A stretch of 9,888 nucleotides of DNA. Origin: an uncultured Aquincola sp. (GTDB lineage: Bacteria; Pseudomonadota; Gammaproteobacteria; Burkholderiales; Burkholderiaceae). Positions 1 through 6,245 of this stretch are shown in pieces. The DNA is taken from NCBI GenBank assembly GCA_937883885.1, contig CAKZXL010000272.1:1-9888 (forward strand). Reading direction: 5' to 3'. The notes under the pieces were generated by a model. It saw only the letters and a list, made by a program, of their open reading frames with translations, had not been told where the DNA came from and searched no databases. Numbering within the stretch: the first letter of the stretch is position 1; each line of letters opens with the position of its first letter. Both the position numbers and the translations under genes were made by a program.

Positions 1-33
1 ACGGATGCGGCACAAAGCGGTGTCGACGCAGAC

Positions 34-107
34 TGGAGCGGGAGACGGGAATCGAACCCGCGTCATCAGCTTGGAAGGCTGGGGTTCTACCATTGAACTA
101 CTCCCGC
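34..107 (-). tRNA. tRNA-Gly (anticodon TCC), CCA end encoded
   Basis: Read on the minus strand, this is a full cloverleaf of 74 nt including the CCA tail (34-36). The acceptor stem GCGGGAG/CTCCCGC has seven perfect pairs. The D stem is GTTC/GAAC, the anticodon loop is CTTCCAA with TCC at 73-75, and the T arm carries TTCGATT. TCC reads GGA and GGG codons. The top pair of the anticodon stem (27-43) is C-A, not a Watson-Crick pair, and the 49-65 pair is G-U. The gene lies 47 nt downstream of tRNA-Tyr and is probably cut from the same precursor. In many proteobacteria Tyr-Gly tRNA pairs lead into tRNA-Thr and tuf, so those may lie just left of the window; this is not seen here. Confidence 0.97.
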
Positions 108-154
108 TACGGAGTCAGCACCAAATCACTGCACTACAAACAACGTCTCGCCTT

Positions 155-240
155 TGGTGGAGGAGGCTGGATTCGAACCAGCGTAGGCGTAAGCCAACAG
201 ATTTACAGTCTGCCCCCTTTAGCCACTCGGGCACCCCTCC
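155..240 (-). tRNA. tRNA-Tyr (anticodon GTA), class II with long variable arm
   Basis: The minus strand gives an 86-nt class II tRNA including CCA (155-157). The acceptor stem is GGAGGGG/CTCCTCC with one G-U pair. The anticodon loop is CTGTAAA with GTA at 204-206, which reads UAU and UAC. The long variable arm and the T arm GCTGG-TTCGAAT-CCAGC are clear. It is the first gene of a Tyr-Gly tRNA unit, and a good promoter lies directly upstream, within the end of ung. Confidence 0.97.
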
Positions 241-247
241 TGGGCGA

Positions 248-282
248 GCCAATGACTATAGCACGGCCTTTTGAAGTGTCCA
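248..282 (-). promoter_or_regulatory. Predicted sigma70 promoter of the tRNA-Tyr/tRNA-Gly unit
   Basis: On the minus strand, TGGACA (282-277) is followed after 16 bp by TATAGT (260-255), with TG one base upstream of the -10 (extended -10, TGCTATAGT). Transcription would start near 248, leaving about 7 nt before tRNA-Tyr. The stretch after the -10 contains GCTCGCCC, a GC-rich discriminator of the kind found at stringently controlled stable-RNA promoters. The ung stop codon TAG (258-256) lies inside the -10 hexamer. The elements are seen in the sequence; promoter activity is inferred. Confidence 0.7.
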
Positions 283-990
283 GTCCATGGAGCCAAAATT
301 TTCTTGTGAGGCCAGAAATTCCTGGGCGCGGCCGAAGTGCCCGCAGCCGATGAAGGGCACGGGCGGCCGCTGCGCCGACAGCGGCGAGGGGTGGTTGGAC
401 GCCAGCACCAGGTGCTGAGGATGCGCCGCCGCGATCGGCTCGCCGAAGGCCTGGGCATGGTTGCCCCAGAGCATGAACACCTTGGGGCGTGGCTCCTGTG
501 CCACGGCGGTGAGCAGCGCCCGGGTCAGCGACTCCCAGCCCTTGCCTGCATGGCAGCCGGCCTGGCCGTCTTCCACCGTCAGGCTGGTGTTGGTGAGCAG
601 CACGCCGCGCCGGGCCCAGGGCGTGAGGTCGCCCGAGGCCGGCATCGGCAGGCCCAGGTCGCGGTGGAGCTCCTTGAAGATGTTGCGCAGGCTGGGCGGC
701 AGCCGAACGCCTTCAGGCACCGAAAACGCCAGGCCCTGTGCCTGCCCGGGCCCGTGGTACGGGTCCTGGCCGACGATGACCACCCGCACGCTGTGCAGCG
801 GCGTGAGCTGCAGCATGCGCACCGGATTGGCGGGGTAGACCGCAGCGCCGGCCGCCACGCGGGCATCCACGTGGGCGATCAGCCGGCGCGCCTCGTCGGT
901 GGCGCGCCACGCATCGATCACCGGCTGCCAGTCGCCGTCGACCTCGGACAGCAGGTCGTCCAGCGGCCGGCACAGGCGGTTGGGCGTCAC
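256..990 (-). CDS. ung: Uracil-DNA glycosylase, family 1
   Basis: This enzyme removes uracil from DNA, arising from cytosine deamination or dUMP misincorporation, and so starts base-excision repair. The 244-aa product shows the family-1 signatures in order: the water-activating motif GQDPYHG at residues 74-80 (catalytic D79-equivalent is D76 here), the LRNIFKEL segment at 101-108, [17 protein letters not shown] at 129-145, and the DNA-intercalation motif HPSPLSA at 200-206 with the second key His (H200). Length is normal for the family. The start is GTG (990-988), overlapping the trpC stop as GTGA, so it is probably translated by coupling as the last gene of the trp operon. There is no functional link to tryptophan; it appears to be a passenger. 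Its stop codon lies within the -10 of the tRNA-Tyr promoter. Confidence 0.96.
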   Translation of the reverse strand: MTPNRLCRPLDDLLSEVDGDWQPVIDAWRATDEARRLIAHVDARVAAGAAVYPANPVRMLQLTPLHSVRVVIVGQDPYHGPGQAQGLAFSVPEGVRLPPSLRNIFKELHRDLGLPMPASGDLTPWARRGVLLTNTSLTVEDGQAGCHAGKGWESLTRALLTAVAQEPRPKVFMLWGNHAQAFGEPIAAAHPQHLVLASNHPSPLSAQRPPVPFIGCGHFGRAQEFLASQENFGSMDWTLQKAVL

Positions 991-1775
991 TGGAACAGCG
1001 CGGCCAGGGCCTGGCCCGGGTCGTCGGCGCGCATGAAGGCTTCGCCCACCAGGAAGGCGTGCACGCCCGCCTCGCGCATGCGCAGCACGTCGGCGCGGTT
1101 CAGGATGCCCGACTCGGTGACCAGCAGCCGGTCGGCCGGCACGCGATCGAGCAGGCCCAGCGTGGTGTCCAGCGTGACCTCGAAGCTGCGCAGGTTGCGG
1201 TTGTTGATGCCCAGCAGCGGCGTCTTCAGGCGCAGCGCACGGTCCAGCTCGGCGCCGTCGTGCACTTCCACCAGCACCGCCATGCCCAGCGCGTGGGCGG
1301 TGGCTTCCAGGTCGACCATCTGCGCGTCGTCCAGGCAGGCGGCGATCAGCAGGATGCAGTCGGCGCCCATCGCACGGGCCTCGAACACCTGGTATTCGTC
1401 CACCATGAAGTCCTTGCGCAGCACCGGCAGCGCGCAGGCGGCGCGCGCCTGCTGCAGGTAGGCGGCGTCGCCCTGGAAGAACGGGCGGTCGGTGAGCACC
1501 GACAGGCAGGCCGCCCCGCCCTGCTGGTAGCTCGCGGCGATCTCGGCCGGCACGAAGTGTTCGCGCAGCACGCCCTTGCTGGGGCTGGCCTTCTTGACCT
1601 CGGCGATCACCGCGGCCTGGCCGGCGGCCACCTTGGCGCGCAGCGCTGCCTCGAAGCTGCGCAGGTCGCCATGGGCCTCGGCCTCGCGCCGCAGGCTGGC
1701 CAGGTCGTGCTGGCGGCGCGCCGCGGCCACTTCTTCGTGCTTGACCGCCACGATGCGGTTCAGGATGTCGCTCAT
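987..1775 (-). CDS. trpC: Indole-3-glycerol phosphate synthase
   Basis: TrpC decarboxylates and cyclises carboxyphenylaminodeoxyribulose phosphate to indole-3-glycerol phosphate, the penultimate tryptophan pathway intermediate. The 262-aa product is a single (beta/alpha)8 barrel with no fused TrpF domain. Active-site landmarks are [12 protein letters not shown] at 57-68 (E59, K61), LRKDF at 119-123 (K121), VEVH at 169-172 (E170), GINNRNL at 189-195, TESGI at 220-224 (S222) and the phosphate-binding GEAFM at 244-248. The ATG at 1775-1773 has a strong Shine-Dalgarno GAGGGG (1786-1781) five nt upstream. It follows trpD after an unusually long 109-bp palindromic gap and overlaps ung by GTGA. The separate trpF, trpB and trpA genes are not in the window; in betaproteobacteria they usually sit elsewhere. 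Confidence 0.97.
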   Translation of the reverse strand: MSDILNRIVAVKHEEVAAARRQHDLASLRREAEAHGDLRSFEAALRAKVAAGQAAVIAEVKKASPSKGVLREHFVPAEIAASYQQGGAACLSVLTDRPFFQGDAAYLQQARAACALPVLRKDFMVDEYQVFEARAMGADCILLIAACLDDAQMVDLEATAHALGMAVLVEVHDGAELDRALRLKTPLLGINNRNLRSFEVTLDTTLGLLDRVPADRLLVTESGILNRADVLRMREAGVHAFLVGEAFMRADDPGQALAALFQ

Positions 1776-1788
1776 GTCTGCCCCTCGC

Positions 1789-1846
1789 CCGATGACACCA
1801 TCGGCCGATCCCCCGAGGGGATGCGGGCCGCCTTGGGAGCGGCCCG
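1789..1846. repeat. Cluster of inverted repeats between trpD and trpC (REP-like?)
   Basis: The 109-bp gap 1776-1884 holds three perfect hairpins: CCGATG-ACAC-CATCGG (1789-1804, 6-bp stem), ATCCCC-CGA-GGGGAT (1808-1822, 6 bp) and CGGGCCGC-CTTGGGA-GCGGCCCG (1824-1846, 8 bp). The first overlaps the 10-bp palindrome ATCGGCCGAT (1800-1809), so two folds compete there. There is no run of T after any stem on the minus strand, so this is not a normal intrinsic terminator. The pairing of a C-run/G-run hairpin with a GGCCGC/GCGGCC hairpin resembles dispersed intergenic palindromic units seen in GC-rich Burkholderiales genomes; that resemblance is from memory and untested. Possible roles are mRNA stabilisation or partial transcription stop before trpC. 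Confidence 0.6.
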
Positions 1847-1884
1847 GCGGTCGGCCCGCTGGAAGGATATGCGTCGAACGAAAC

Positions 1885-2916
1885 TCACGATTTCAGTTTC
1901 TGCGTGGTCGCGACGAACTGCTGCAGCTTGGCGCGGGCGGCGCCCGAGGCCACGGCCTCGCGGGCGAGCTTCACGCCTTCGGGGATGGAGCCGGCCACGT
2001 TGGCGCAGTACAGGGCTGCGCCGGCGTTCAGCAGCACGATGTCGCGCACCGGGCCCTCTTCGTTGGCCAGCGCCTGCTGGATGCAGGCGACCGACTCTTC
2101 CTTGTTGGCCACGCGCAGCACGCGCGAGTCGTAGACCGGCAAGCCGAAGTCGCTGGGGTGCACCACGTACTCGCGCACCGCACCGTCCTTCAGCTCGCCG
2201 ACCATCGACTCGCCCGAGAGCGACAACTCGTCCATGCCGTTCATGCCGTGCACGATCATCACGTGCTCGCTGCCCAGGCGCTGCAGCACCCGCACCTGGA
2301 TGCCGACCAGATCGGGGTGGAACACGCCCATCAGCTGGTTGGGCGCGTTGGCCGGGTTGGTCAGCGGCCCCAGGATGTTGAAGATGGTGCGCACGCCCAG
2401 TTCCTTGCGCACCGGCGCCGCGTGCTTCATCGACGCATGGTGGTTGGGCGCGAACATGAAGCCGATGCCGGTTTCCGCCAGACAGCTGGCCACCTGCTCG
2501 GGCGTCAGGTCGATGCAGGCGCCCAGCGCTTCCAGCACGTCGGCGCTGCCGGAGCTGGACGAGACACTGCGCCCGCCGTGCTTGGCCACGCGCGCACCGG
2601 CGGCGGCGGCCACCAGCATCGCGGCGGTGGAAATGTTGAAGCTGTGCGCCGCGTCGCCGCCGGTGCCGCACAGGTCCACCAGGTGATTACGGTCAGCCAC
2701 CGCCACCGGGGTGGCGAATTCGCGCATCACCTGCGCGGCGGCGGCGATCTCGCCGATGGTTTCCTTCTTGACGCGCAGGCCGATGGACAGCGCGGCGATC
2801 ATCACCGGCGACATCTCGCCCTGCATGATGCGGCGCATGAGCGCCAGCATCTCGTCATGGAAGATCTCGCGGTGCTGGATGACGCGGGTCAGCGCGTCGA
2901 TGTTGCTGATGCTCAT
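1885..2916 (-). CDS. trpD: Anthranilate phosphoribosyltransferase
   Basis: TrpD transfers phosphoribose from PRPP to anthranilate, the second step of tryptophan synthesis. The 343-aa product is a stand-alone TrpD (no fused glutaminase). It carries the PRPP loop CGTGGD at 83-88, the NISTA segment at 94-98, [16 protein letters not shown] at 112-127 in the substrate-binding region, [10 protein letters not shown] at 179-188, the Mg-binding pair D229-E230 and LNAGA at 296-300. The motif reads KHGGR where many homologues have KHGNR; I believe this is normal for betaproteobacteria. The ATG at 2916-2914 has GGAG 8 nt upstream, and that Shine-Dalgarno begins directly at the ltaE stop (TGAGGAG). The gap to ltaE is 12 nt, consistent with one transcript. 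Confidence 0.97.
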   Translation of the reverse strand: MSISNIDALTRVIQHREIFHDEMLALMRRIMQGEMSPVMIAALSIGLRVKKETIGEIAAAAQVMREFATPVAVADRNHLVDLCGTGGDAAHSFNISTAAMLVAAAAGARVAKHGGRSVSSSSGSADVLEALGACIDLTPEQVASCLAETGIGFMFAPNHHASMKHAAPVRKELGVRTIFNILGPLTNPANAPNQLMGVFHPDLVGIQVRVLQRLGSEHVMIVHGMNGMDELSLSGESMVGELKDGAVREYVVHPSDFGLPVYDSRVLRVANKEESVACIQQALANEEGPVRDIVLLNAGAALYCANVAGSIPEGVKLAREAVASGAARAKLQQFVATTQKLKS

Positions 2917-2928
2917 GCAGCAGGCTCC

Positions 2929-3936
2929 TCAGGCGGACAGCAGTTCGCGCAGCACGGGCAGCGCGCGGTCGATGTCGTCGGCGGTGACGTCCAGGTGGGT
3001 GACGAAGCGCAGCGTGTACAGGCCCGTGCACAGCACGCCGCGGGCGGCCAGGCGCTCCACCAGGCCGGCCGCACGCTCGGGCGGCAGGTCGACGAACACG
3101 ATGTTGGTCTGCGGCGGCGTGACCTTCACGCCGGGCAGGCCTTGCAGCCCTTCGGCCAGGCGGCGCGCGTTGGCATGGTCCTCGGCCAGGCGGTCGACAT
3201 GGTGCTCCAGCGCATGCAGCGCCCCCGCCGCGATGATGCCGGCCTGCCGCATGCCGCCGCCCAGCATCTTGCGCCAGCGGTGCGCGCGCTGGATGAACTC
3301 GCGCGAGCCGCACAGCGCCGAGCCCACCGGCGCGCCCAGGCCCTTGCTGAAGCACACCGACACGCTGTCGAACGGCTGCGCCAGCTCGGCCGCGCTGCGG
3401 CCCGAAGCCACCGCCGCATTGAACAGGCGTGCGCCGTCCAGGTGGCAGGCCAGACCCTGGCCGCGCGCCAGCGCGGTGGCTTCCTGCACGTAGCCTTGCG
3501 GCAGCACGCGCCCGCCCCAGGTGTTTTCCAGGCACAGCAGCCGGCTGCGCGCAAAGTGCGCGTCGTCGGGCTTGATGTTGGCGGCGATGTCGGCCAGCGC
3601 GATGCTGCCATCGGCCTGCTGAGTCAGCGGCTGCGGCTGGATGCTGCCCAGCACAGCGGCGCCGCCGGCTTCCCAGCGGTAGCAGTGGGCCTGCTGGCCG
3701 ACCAGGTACTCGTCGCCGCGGCCGCAGTGCGTCATCAGCGCGATGAGGTTGCTTTGCGTGCCGCTGGGCACGTACAGCGCGGCCTCGAAGCCCAGCATCT
3801 GCGCCACCCGCTGCTGCAGCCGCAGCACCGTGGGGTCGTCGCCGAAGACGTCGTCGCCCACCTCGGCGCGGGCCATCGCCTCGCGCATCGCCGCCGTCGG
3901 CCGGGTGACGGTATCGCTGCGCAGGTCGATGGTCAT
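2929..3936 (-). CDS. ltaE: Low-specificity L-threonine aldolase (PLP enzyme)
   Basis: Members of this fold-type I PLP family cleave L-threonine and L-allo-threonine to glycine and acetaldehyde, and often also other beta-hydroxy amino acids. The 335-aa product matches the usual length of about 333 aa. It starts [12 protein letters not shown] (residues 3-14), has the GDDVFGDDP segment at 27-35, VPSGTQSN at 56-63, the PLP-ring aspartate in HLDGAR (D167), and the Schiff-base lysine in [12 protein letters not shown] (K198). The ATG at 3936-3934 overlaps the trpG stop as ATGA, which fixes the start; the reading frame is open much further upstream, but that stretch lies inside trpG in another frame and is not coding. 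It sits fully inside the trp operon. A plausible link is glycine supply feeding serine, the co-substrate of tryptophan synthase, but this is inference. Confidence 0.95.
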   Translation of the reverse strand: MTIDLRSDTVTRPTAAMREAMARAEVGDDVFGDDPTVLRLQQRVAQMLGFEAALYVPSGTQSNLIALMTHCGRGDEYLVGQQAHCYRWEAGGAAVLGSIQPQPLTQQADGSIALADIAANIKPDDAHFARSRLLCLENTWGGRVLPQGYVQEATALARGQGLACHLDGARLFNAAVASGRSAAELAQPFDSVSVCFSKGLGAPVGSALCGSREFIQRAHRWRKMLGGGMRQAGIIAAGALHALEHHVDRLAEDHANARRLAEGLQGLPGVKVTPPQTNIVFVDLPPERAAGLVERLAARGVLCTGLYTLRFVTHLDVTADDIDRALPVLRELLSA

Positions 3937-4508
3937 GATCGCTGACTCTGGGTGATGAAGTTGCGCAGCATGGCGTGGCCATGCTCGCTGAGGATGGACT
4001 CGGGGTGGAACTGCACGCCTTCCAGCAGCACTTCCTGGTGGCGCACACCCATGATCTCGCCGTCGTCGGTGGTGGCGGTGACCACCAGCTCGGCGGGCAG
4101 CGTCTCGCGCTCGATGGCCAGCGAGTGGTAGCGCACCACGTCGAACTGCTCGGGCAGGTCGGCGAACACGCCGCGCTGGTCGGTGCGGATGCGGCTGACC
4201 TTGCCGTGCATCTGCACCTGCGCCCGCACCACCTTGCCTCCCAGCGCGGCGCCGATGGCCTGGTGGCCCAGGCACACGCCCAGCAGCGGCAGCCTGCCCT
4301 TGAAGTGGCGGATGGCCTCGACGCAGATGCCGGCTTCGGCCGGCGAACACGGGCCGGGCGACAGCACCAGCTGGTCGGGCTTGAGCGCCTCGATGCCGGT
4401 GATGTCGATCTCGTCGTTGCGGAAGACCTTGACCTCCTGCCCCAGCTCGCCGAAGTACTGCACCAGGTTGAAGGTGAAGCTGTCGTAGTTGTCGATCATC
4501 AGCAGCAT
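3933..4508 (-). CDS. trpG: Anthranilate synthase component II (glutamine amidotransferase)
   Basis: TrpG hydrolyses glutamine and passes ammonia to TrpE for anthranilate formation. In many bacteria the same subunit also serves PabB in folate synthesis, which cannot be decided here. The 191-aa class I amidotransferase starts [14 protein letters not shown], with the oxyanion-region motif LSPGPCSP at 49-56, the nucleophile in GVCLGHQ (C79) and the remaining triad residues in VQFHPE (H168, E170). The ATG at 4508-4506 was chosen because GAGGGG lies about 8 nt upstream, within the end of trpE. The next in-frame ATG at 4499 has no such site, and a longer open frame upstream falls within trpE. It follows the trpE stop by 1 nt and overlaps ltaE by ATGA, so the three are probably translationally coupled. 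Confidence 0.97.
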   Translation of the reverse strand: MLLMIDNYDSFTFNLVQYFGELGQEVKVFRNDEIDITGIEALKPDQLVLSPGPCSPAEAGICVEAIRHFKGRLPLLGVCLGHQAIGAALGGKVVRAQVQMHGKVSRIRTDQRGVFADLPEQFDVVRYHSLAIERETLPAELVVTATTDDGEIMGVRHQEVLLEGVQFHPESILSEHGHAMLRNFITQSQRS

Positions 4509-4509
4509 G

Positions 4510-5985
4510 TCAGAACCCCTCTTCCACCAGTTCAGCGGCGCGGATGAGCGCCCGGGCCTTGGCCTCGGTCTCCTTCCATTCCAGCTCGGGGACCGAATCG
4601 GCCACCACGCCGGCCGCGGCCTGCACGTACAGCGTCTGGTCCTTGATGATGCCGGTGCGGATGGCGATGGCCAGGTCCATGTCGCCCGCAAAGCTGAGGT
4701 AGCCGCAGGCGCCGCCGTAGATGCCGCGCTTGACGGGCTCCAGCTCGTCGATGATTTCCATCGCGCGGATCTTGGGCGCGCCGGTCAGCGTGCCCGCCGG
4801 GAAGGTGGCCTTGAGCACGTCGAGGTTGGTGGTGCCGTCCAGCAGCGTGGCTTCCACGTTGCTGACGATGTGCATCACGTGCGAGTAGCGCTCCACCACG
4901 AAGGCTTCGGTCACCTTGACGCTGCCGGTCTTGGCGATGCGGCCGACGTCGTTGCGGGCCAGGTCGATCAGCATCAGGTGCTCGGCCCGTTCCTTGGGGT
5001 CGGCCTTCAGCTCGGCTTCCAGTGCCAGGTCCTGCTCGGGCGTGGCGCCGCGCGGGCGGGTGCCGGCCAGCGGGCGGATGGTGACCTTCTCGCCTTCGGG
5101 CGTGGTTTCCTGGCGCACCAGGATCTCGGGCGAGGCGCCGACGATCTGGAAGTCGCCCATGTCGTAGAAGTACATGTACGGCGACGGGTTGAGCGAGCGC
5201 AGCGCGCGGTACAGCGTCAGCGGTGACTCGGTGTAGCGCTTCTTCAGCCGTTGCCCCACCTGCACCTGCATCATGTCGCCGGCCGCGATGTACTCCTTGG
5301 CCACGGCCACGGCTTTCAGGTAGTCGGCCTTGTCGAACTCACGCTCGACCGCATAGCTGGCGCCGCGGCGCACCGGCGGCGCGGTGACGCTGAACTTGAG
5401 CTTGTCCACCAGCTCCGACAGCCGGCGCTTGCCCGAGAAGAAGGCTTCGGGCCGCGACGGGTCGGCATAGACGATCAGGTACAGCCGGCCCGACAGGTTG
5501 TCGATGACGGCCAGCTCTTCACACTGCAGCAGCTGGATGTCGGGCGTGCCGATGTCGCCGGGCTTGGCGGCCTTGGCCAGCCGCGGCTCCATGTAGCGCA
5601 CCGCGTCGTAGCCGAAGTAGCCGGCCAGGCCACCGCAAAAGCGCGGCAGCCCCGGCCGCAGCGCCACCTTGAAGCGCTGCTGGTAGGCCTCGATGAAGTC
5701 CAGCGGATTGCCTTCGTGGGTTTCCACCACCTGGCCGTCGGTCACCACCTCGGTGCGCTGGCCGGTGGTGCGCAGCAGCGTGCGCGCCGGCAGGCCGATG
5801 ACGGAATAGCGGCCGAAACGCTCGCCGCCCACCACGGACTCAAGCAGGAAGCTGTAGGGCTGGCCGCCGGCCAGCTTGAGGTACAGCGACAGCGGGGTTT
5901 CGAGGTCCGCGAACGCCTCGGCGATCAGCGGAATGCGGTTGTAGCCCTGCGAGGCCAGGCTCTTGAATTCGAGTTCGGTGATCAT
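4510..5985 (-). CDS. trpE: Anthranilate synthase component I
   Basis: TrpE converts chorismate plus ammonia, supplied by TrpG, to anthranilate, the committed step of tryptophan synthesis. The 491-aa product has the N-terminal domain with FLLES at 46-50 and NPSPYMYFY at 266-274, both in the region that binds feedback-inhibiting tryptophan. The chorismate-binding domain shows GASPEILVR (283-291), [11 protein letters not shown] (303-313), DLARNDVGR (341-349), [11 protein letters not shown] (395-405), GGACGYL (424-430) and AAAGVVADS (456-464). This pattern favours TrpE over PabB or isochorismate synthase. The ATG at 5985-5983 has Shine-Dalgarno GGAGGG (5999-5994) 8 nt upstream. It is the first enzyme gene of the operon, after a long structured leader. 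Many Burkholderiales have gph directly upstream of trpE; here the upstream gene is a divergent rep. Confidence 0.98.
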   Translation of the reverse strand: MITELEFKSLASQGYNRIPLIAEAFADLETPLSLYLKLAGGQPYSFLLESVVGGERFGRYSVIGLPARTLLRTTGQRTEVVTDGQVVETHEGNPLDFIEAYQQRFKVALRPGLPRFCGGLAGYFGYDAVRYMEPRLAKAAKPGDIGTPDIQLLQCEELAVIDNLSGRLYLIVYADPSRPEAFFSGKRRLSELVDKLKFSVTAPPVRRGASYAVEREFDKADYLKAVAVAKEYIAAGDMMQVQVGQRLKKRYTESPLTLYRALRSLNPSPYMYFYDMGDFQIVGASPEILVRQETTPEGEKVTIRPLAGTRPRGATPEQDLALEAELKADPKERAEHLMLIDLARNDVGRIAKTGSVKVTEAFVVERYSHVMHIVSNVEATLLDGTTNLDVLKATFPAGTLTGAPKIRAMEIIDELEPVKRGIYGGACGYLSFAGDMDLAIAIRTGIIKDQTLYVQAAAGVVADSVPELEWKETEAKARALIRAAELVEEGF

Positions 5986-6123
5986 GTGTTCAGCCCTCCG
6001 GTCCCCGGCGCAGGCATGGCGCGGCCGGGGTCGACAGTCGGAATTGCGGGGAAGCGGTGGCGGTGCGGGCGCTGTGCTCAGCCGGCCCGAAGGCGGCGTG
6101 ACAATCAGCCCGCCCGTTGCAAA
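5986..6123 (-). promoter_or_regulatory. Structured trpE leader, candidate attenuator
   Basis: The transcript between the candidate leader peptide and trpE can form several stems. A 10-bp stem with a TT bulge pairs 6139-6128 with 6117-6108 and spans the leader stop codon, where an antiterminator would be expected. A GCCGCC-TTCG-GGCCGGC hairpin (6097-6081, one bulged C, cUUCGg loop) shares bases 6081-6089 with a second hairpin (6089-6066, stems CGGGC/GCCCG and GCTG/CAGC), so only one can form. A 7-bp CCCCGGC/GCCGGGG hairpin (6030-6003) ends three nt before the trpE Shine-Dalgarno GGAGGG (5999-5994). No T-run follows any stem, so a classical intrinsic terminator is not visible. Control could act through pausing, Rho or access to the ribosome site. 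The stems are seen; the regulation is inferred. Confidence 0.5.
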
Positions 6124-6204
6124 CTAGACGGAAGCAGGCTGGCGACGCCAGGGCCAGGCTCCCCGGTCGTTCGACCTCGTCGTGAGTTTGCGCGGCATGA
6201 ACAT
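6124..6204 (-). CDS. trpL: Candidate trp leader peptide (Trp-Pro-Trp)
   Basis: This 26-codon minus-strand ORF starts ATG-TTC-ATG and ends TAG (6126-6124). It contains the residues GAWPWRRQP, with Trp codons at 6156-6154 and 6150-6148. It lies between a good extended -10 and trpE, and a stem that could compete with others begins just after the Trp codons, as expected if ribosome stalling on scarce Trp-tRNA reshapes the leader RNA. The second Trp codon is itself in a palindrome, CTGGCG-A-CGCCAG on the plus strand (6139-6151). Weak points: there is no Shine-Dalgarno, so translation would have to be nearly leaderless (predicted 5' end about 2 nt before the first ATG), and two Trp codons is a modest number. 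Chance occurrence in GC-rich DNA is possible. Confidence 0.5.
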   Translation of the reverse strand: MFMPRKLTTRSNDRGAWPWRRQPASV

Positions 6205-6212
6205 GGGCGGCG

Positions 6213-6221
6213 ACTATAGCA
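6213..6221 (-). promoter_or_regulatory. Extended -10 of the trp operon promoter
   Basis: The minus strand reads TGCTATAGT, an extended -10 identical to the one proposed for the tRNA-Tyr unit. At 16-18 bp upstream there is only GC-rich sequence and no TTGACA-like hexamer, which is tolerable for an extended -10 promoter. The start point would be near 6206, two nt before the first ATG of the candidate leader peptide. No operator resembling a TrpR site was recognised. Confidence 0.5.
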
Positions 6222-6245
6222 GCGCCCGTATGATCGCCGCCTCCC

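Noticed and set aside
1576..3945. A 789-codon open frame on the plus strand across trpC, trpD and ltaE
   Set aside because: It is antisense to three clear enzymes, is rich in His, Arg, Gln and Ala as expected from reversed GC-rich codons, and has no recognisable domain.
3937..4350. N-terminal extension of the threonine aldolase frame
   Set aside because: This stretch lies inside trpG in another frame and does not resemble any aldolase. The family start IDLRSDTVT and the ATGA overlap fix the start at 3936.
4509..4691. N-terminal extension of the trpG frame into trpE
   Set aside because: It overlaps the conserved C-terminal part of TrpE. TrpG homologues start at [11 protein letters not shown], and a good Shine-Dalgarno precedes the ATG at 4508.
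5986..6123. A classical intrinsic terminator upstream of trpE
   Set aside because: Several GC-rich stems exist, but none is followed by a T-run on the minus strand, so I annotate only a candidate structured leader.
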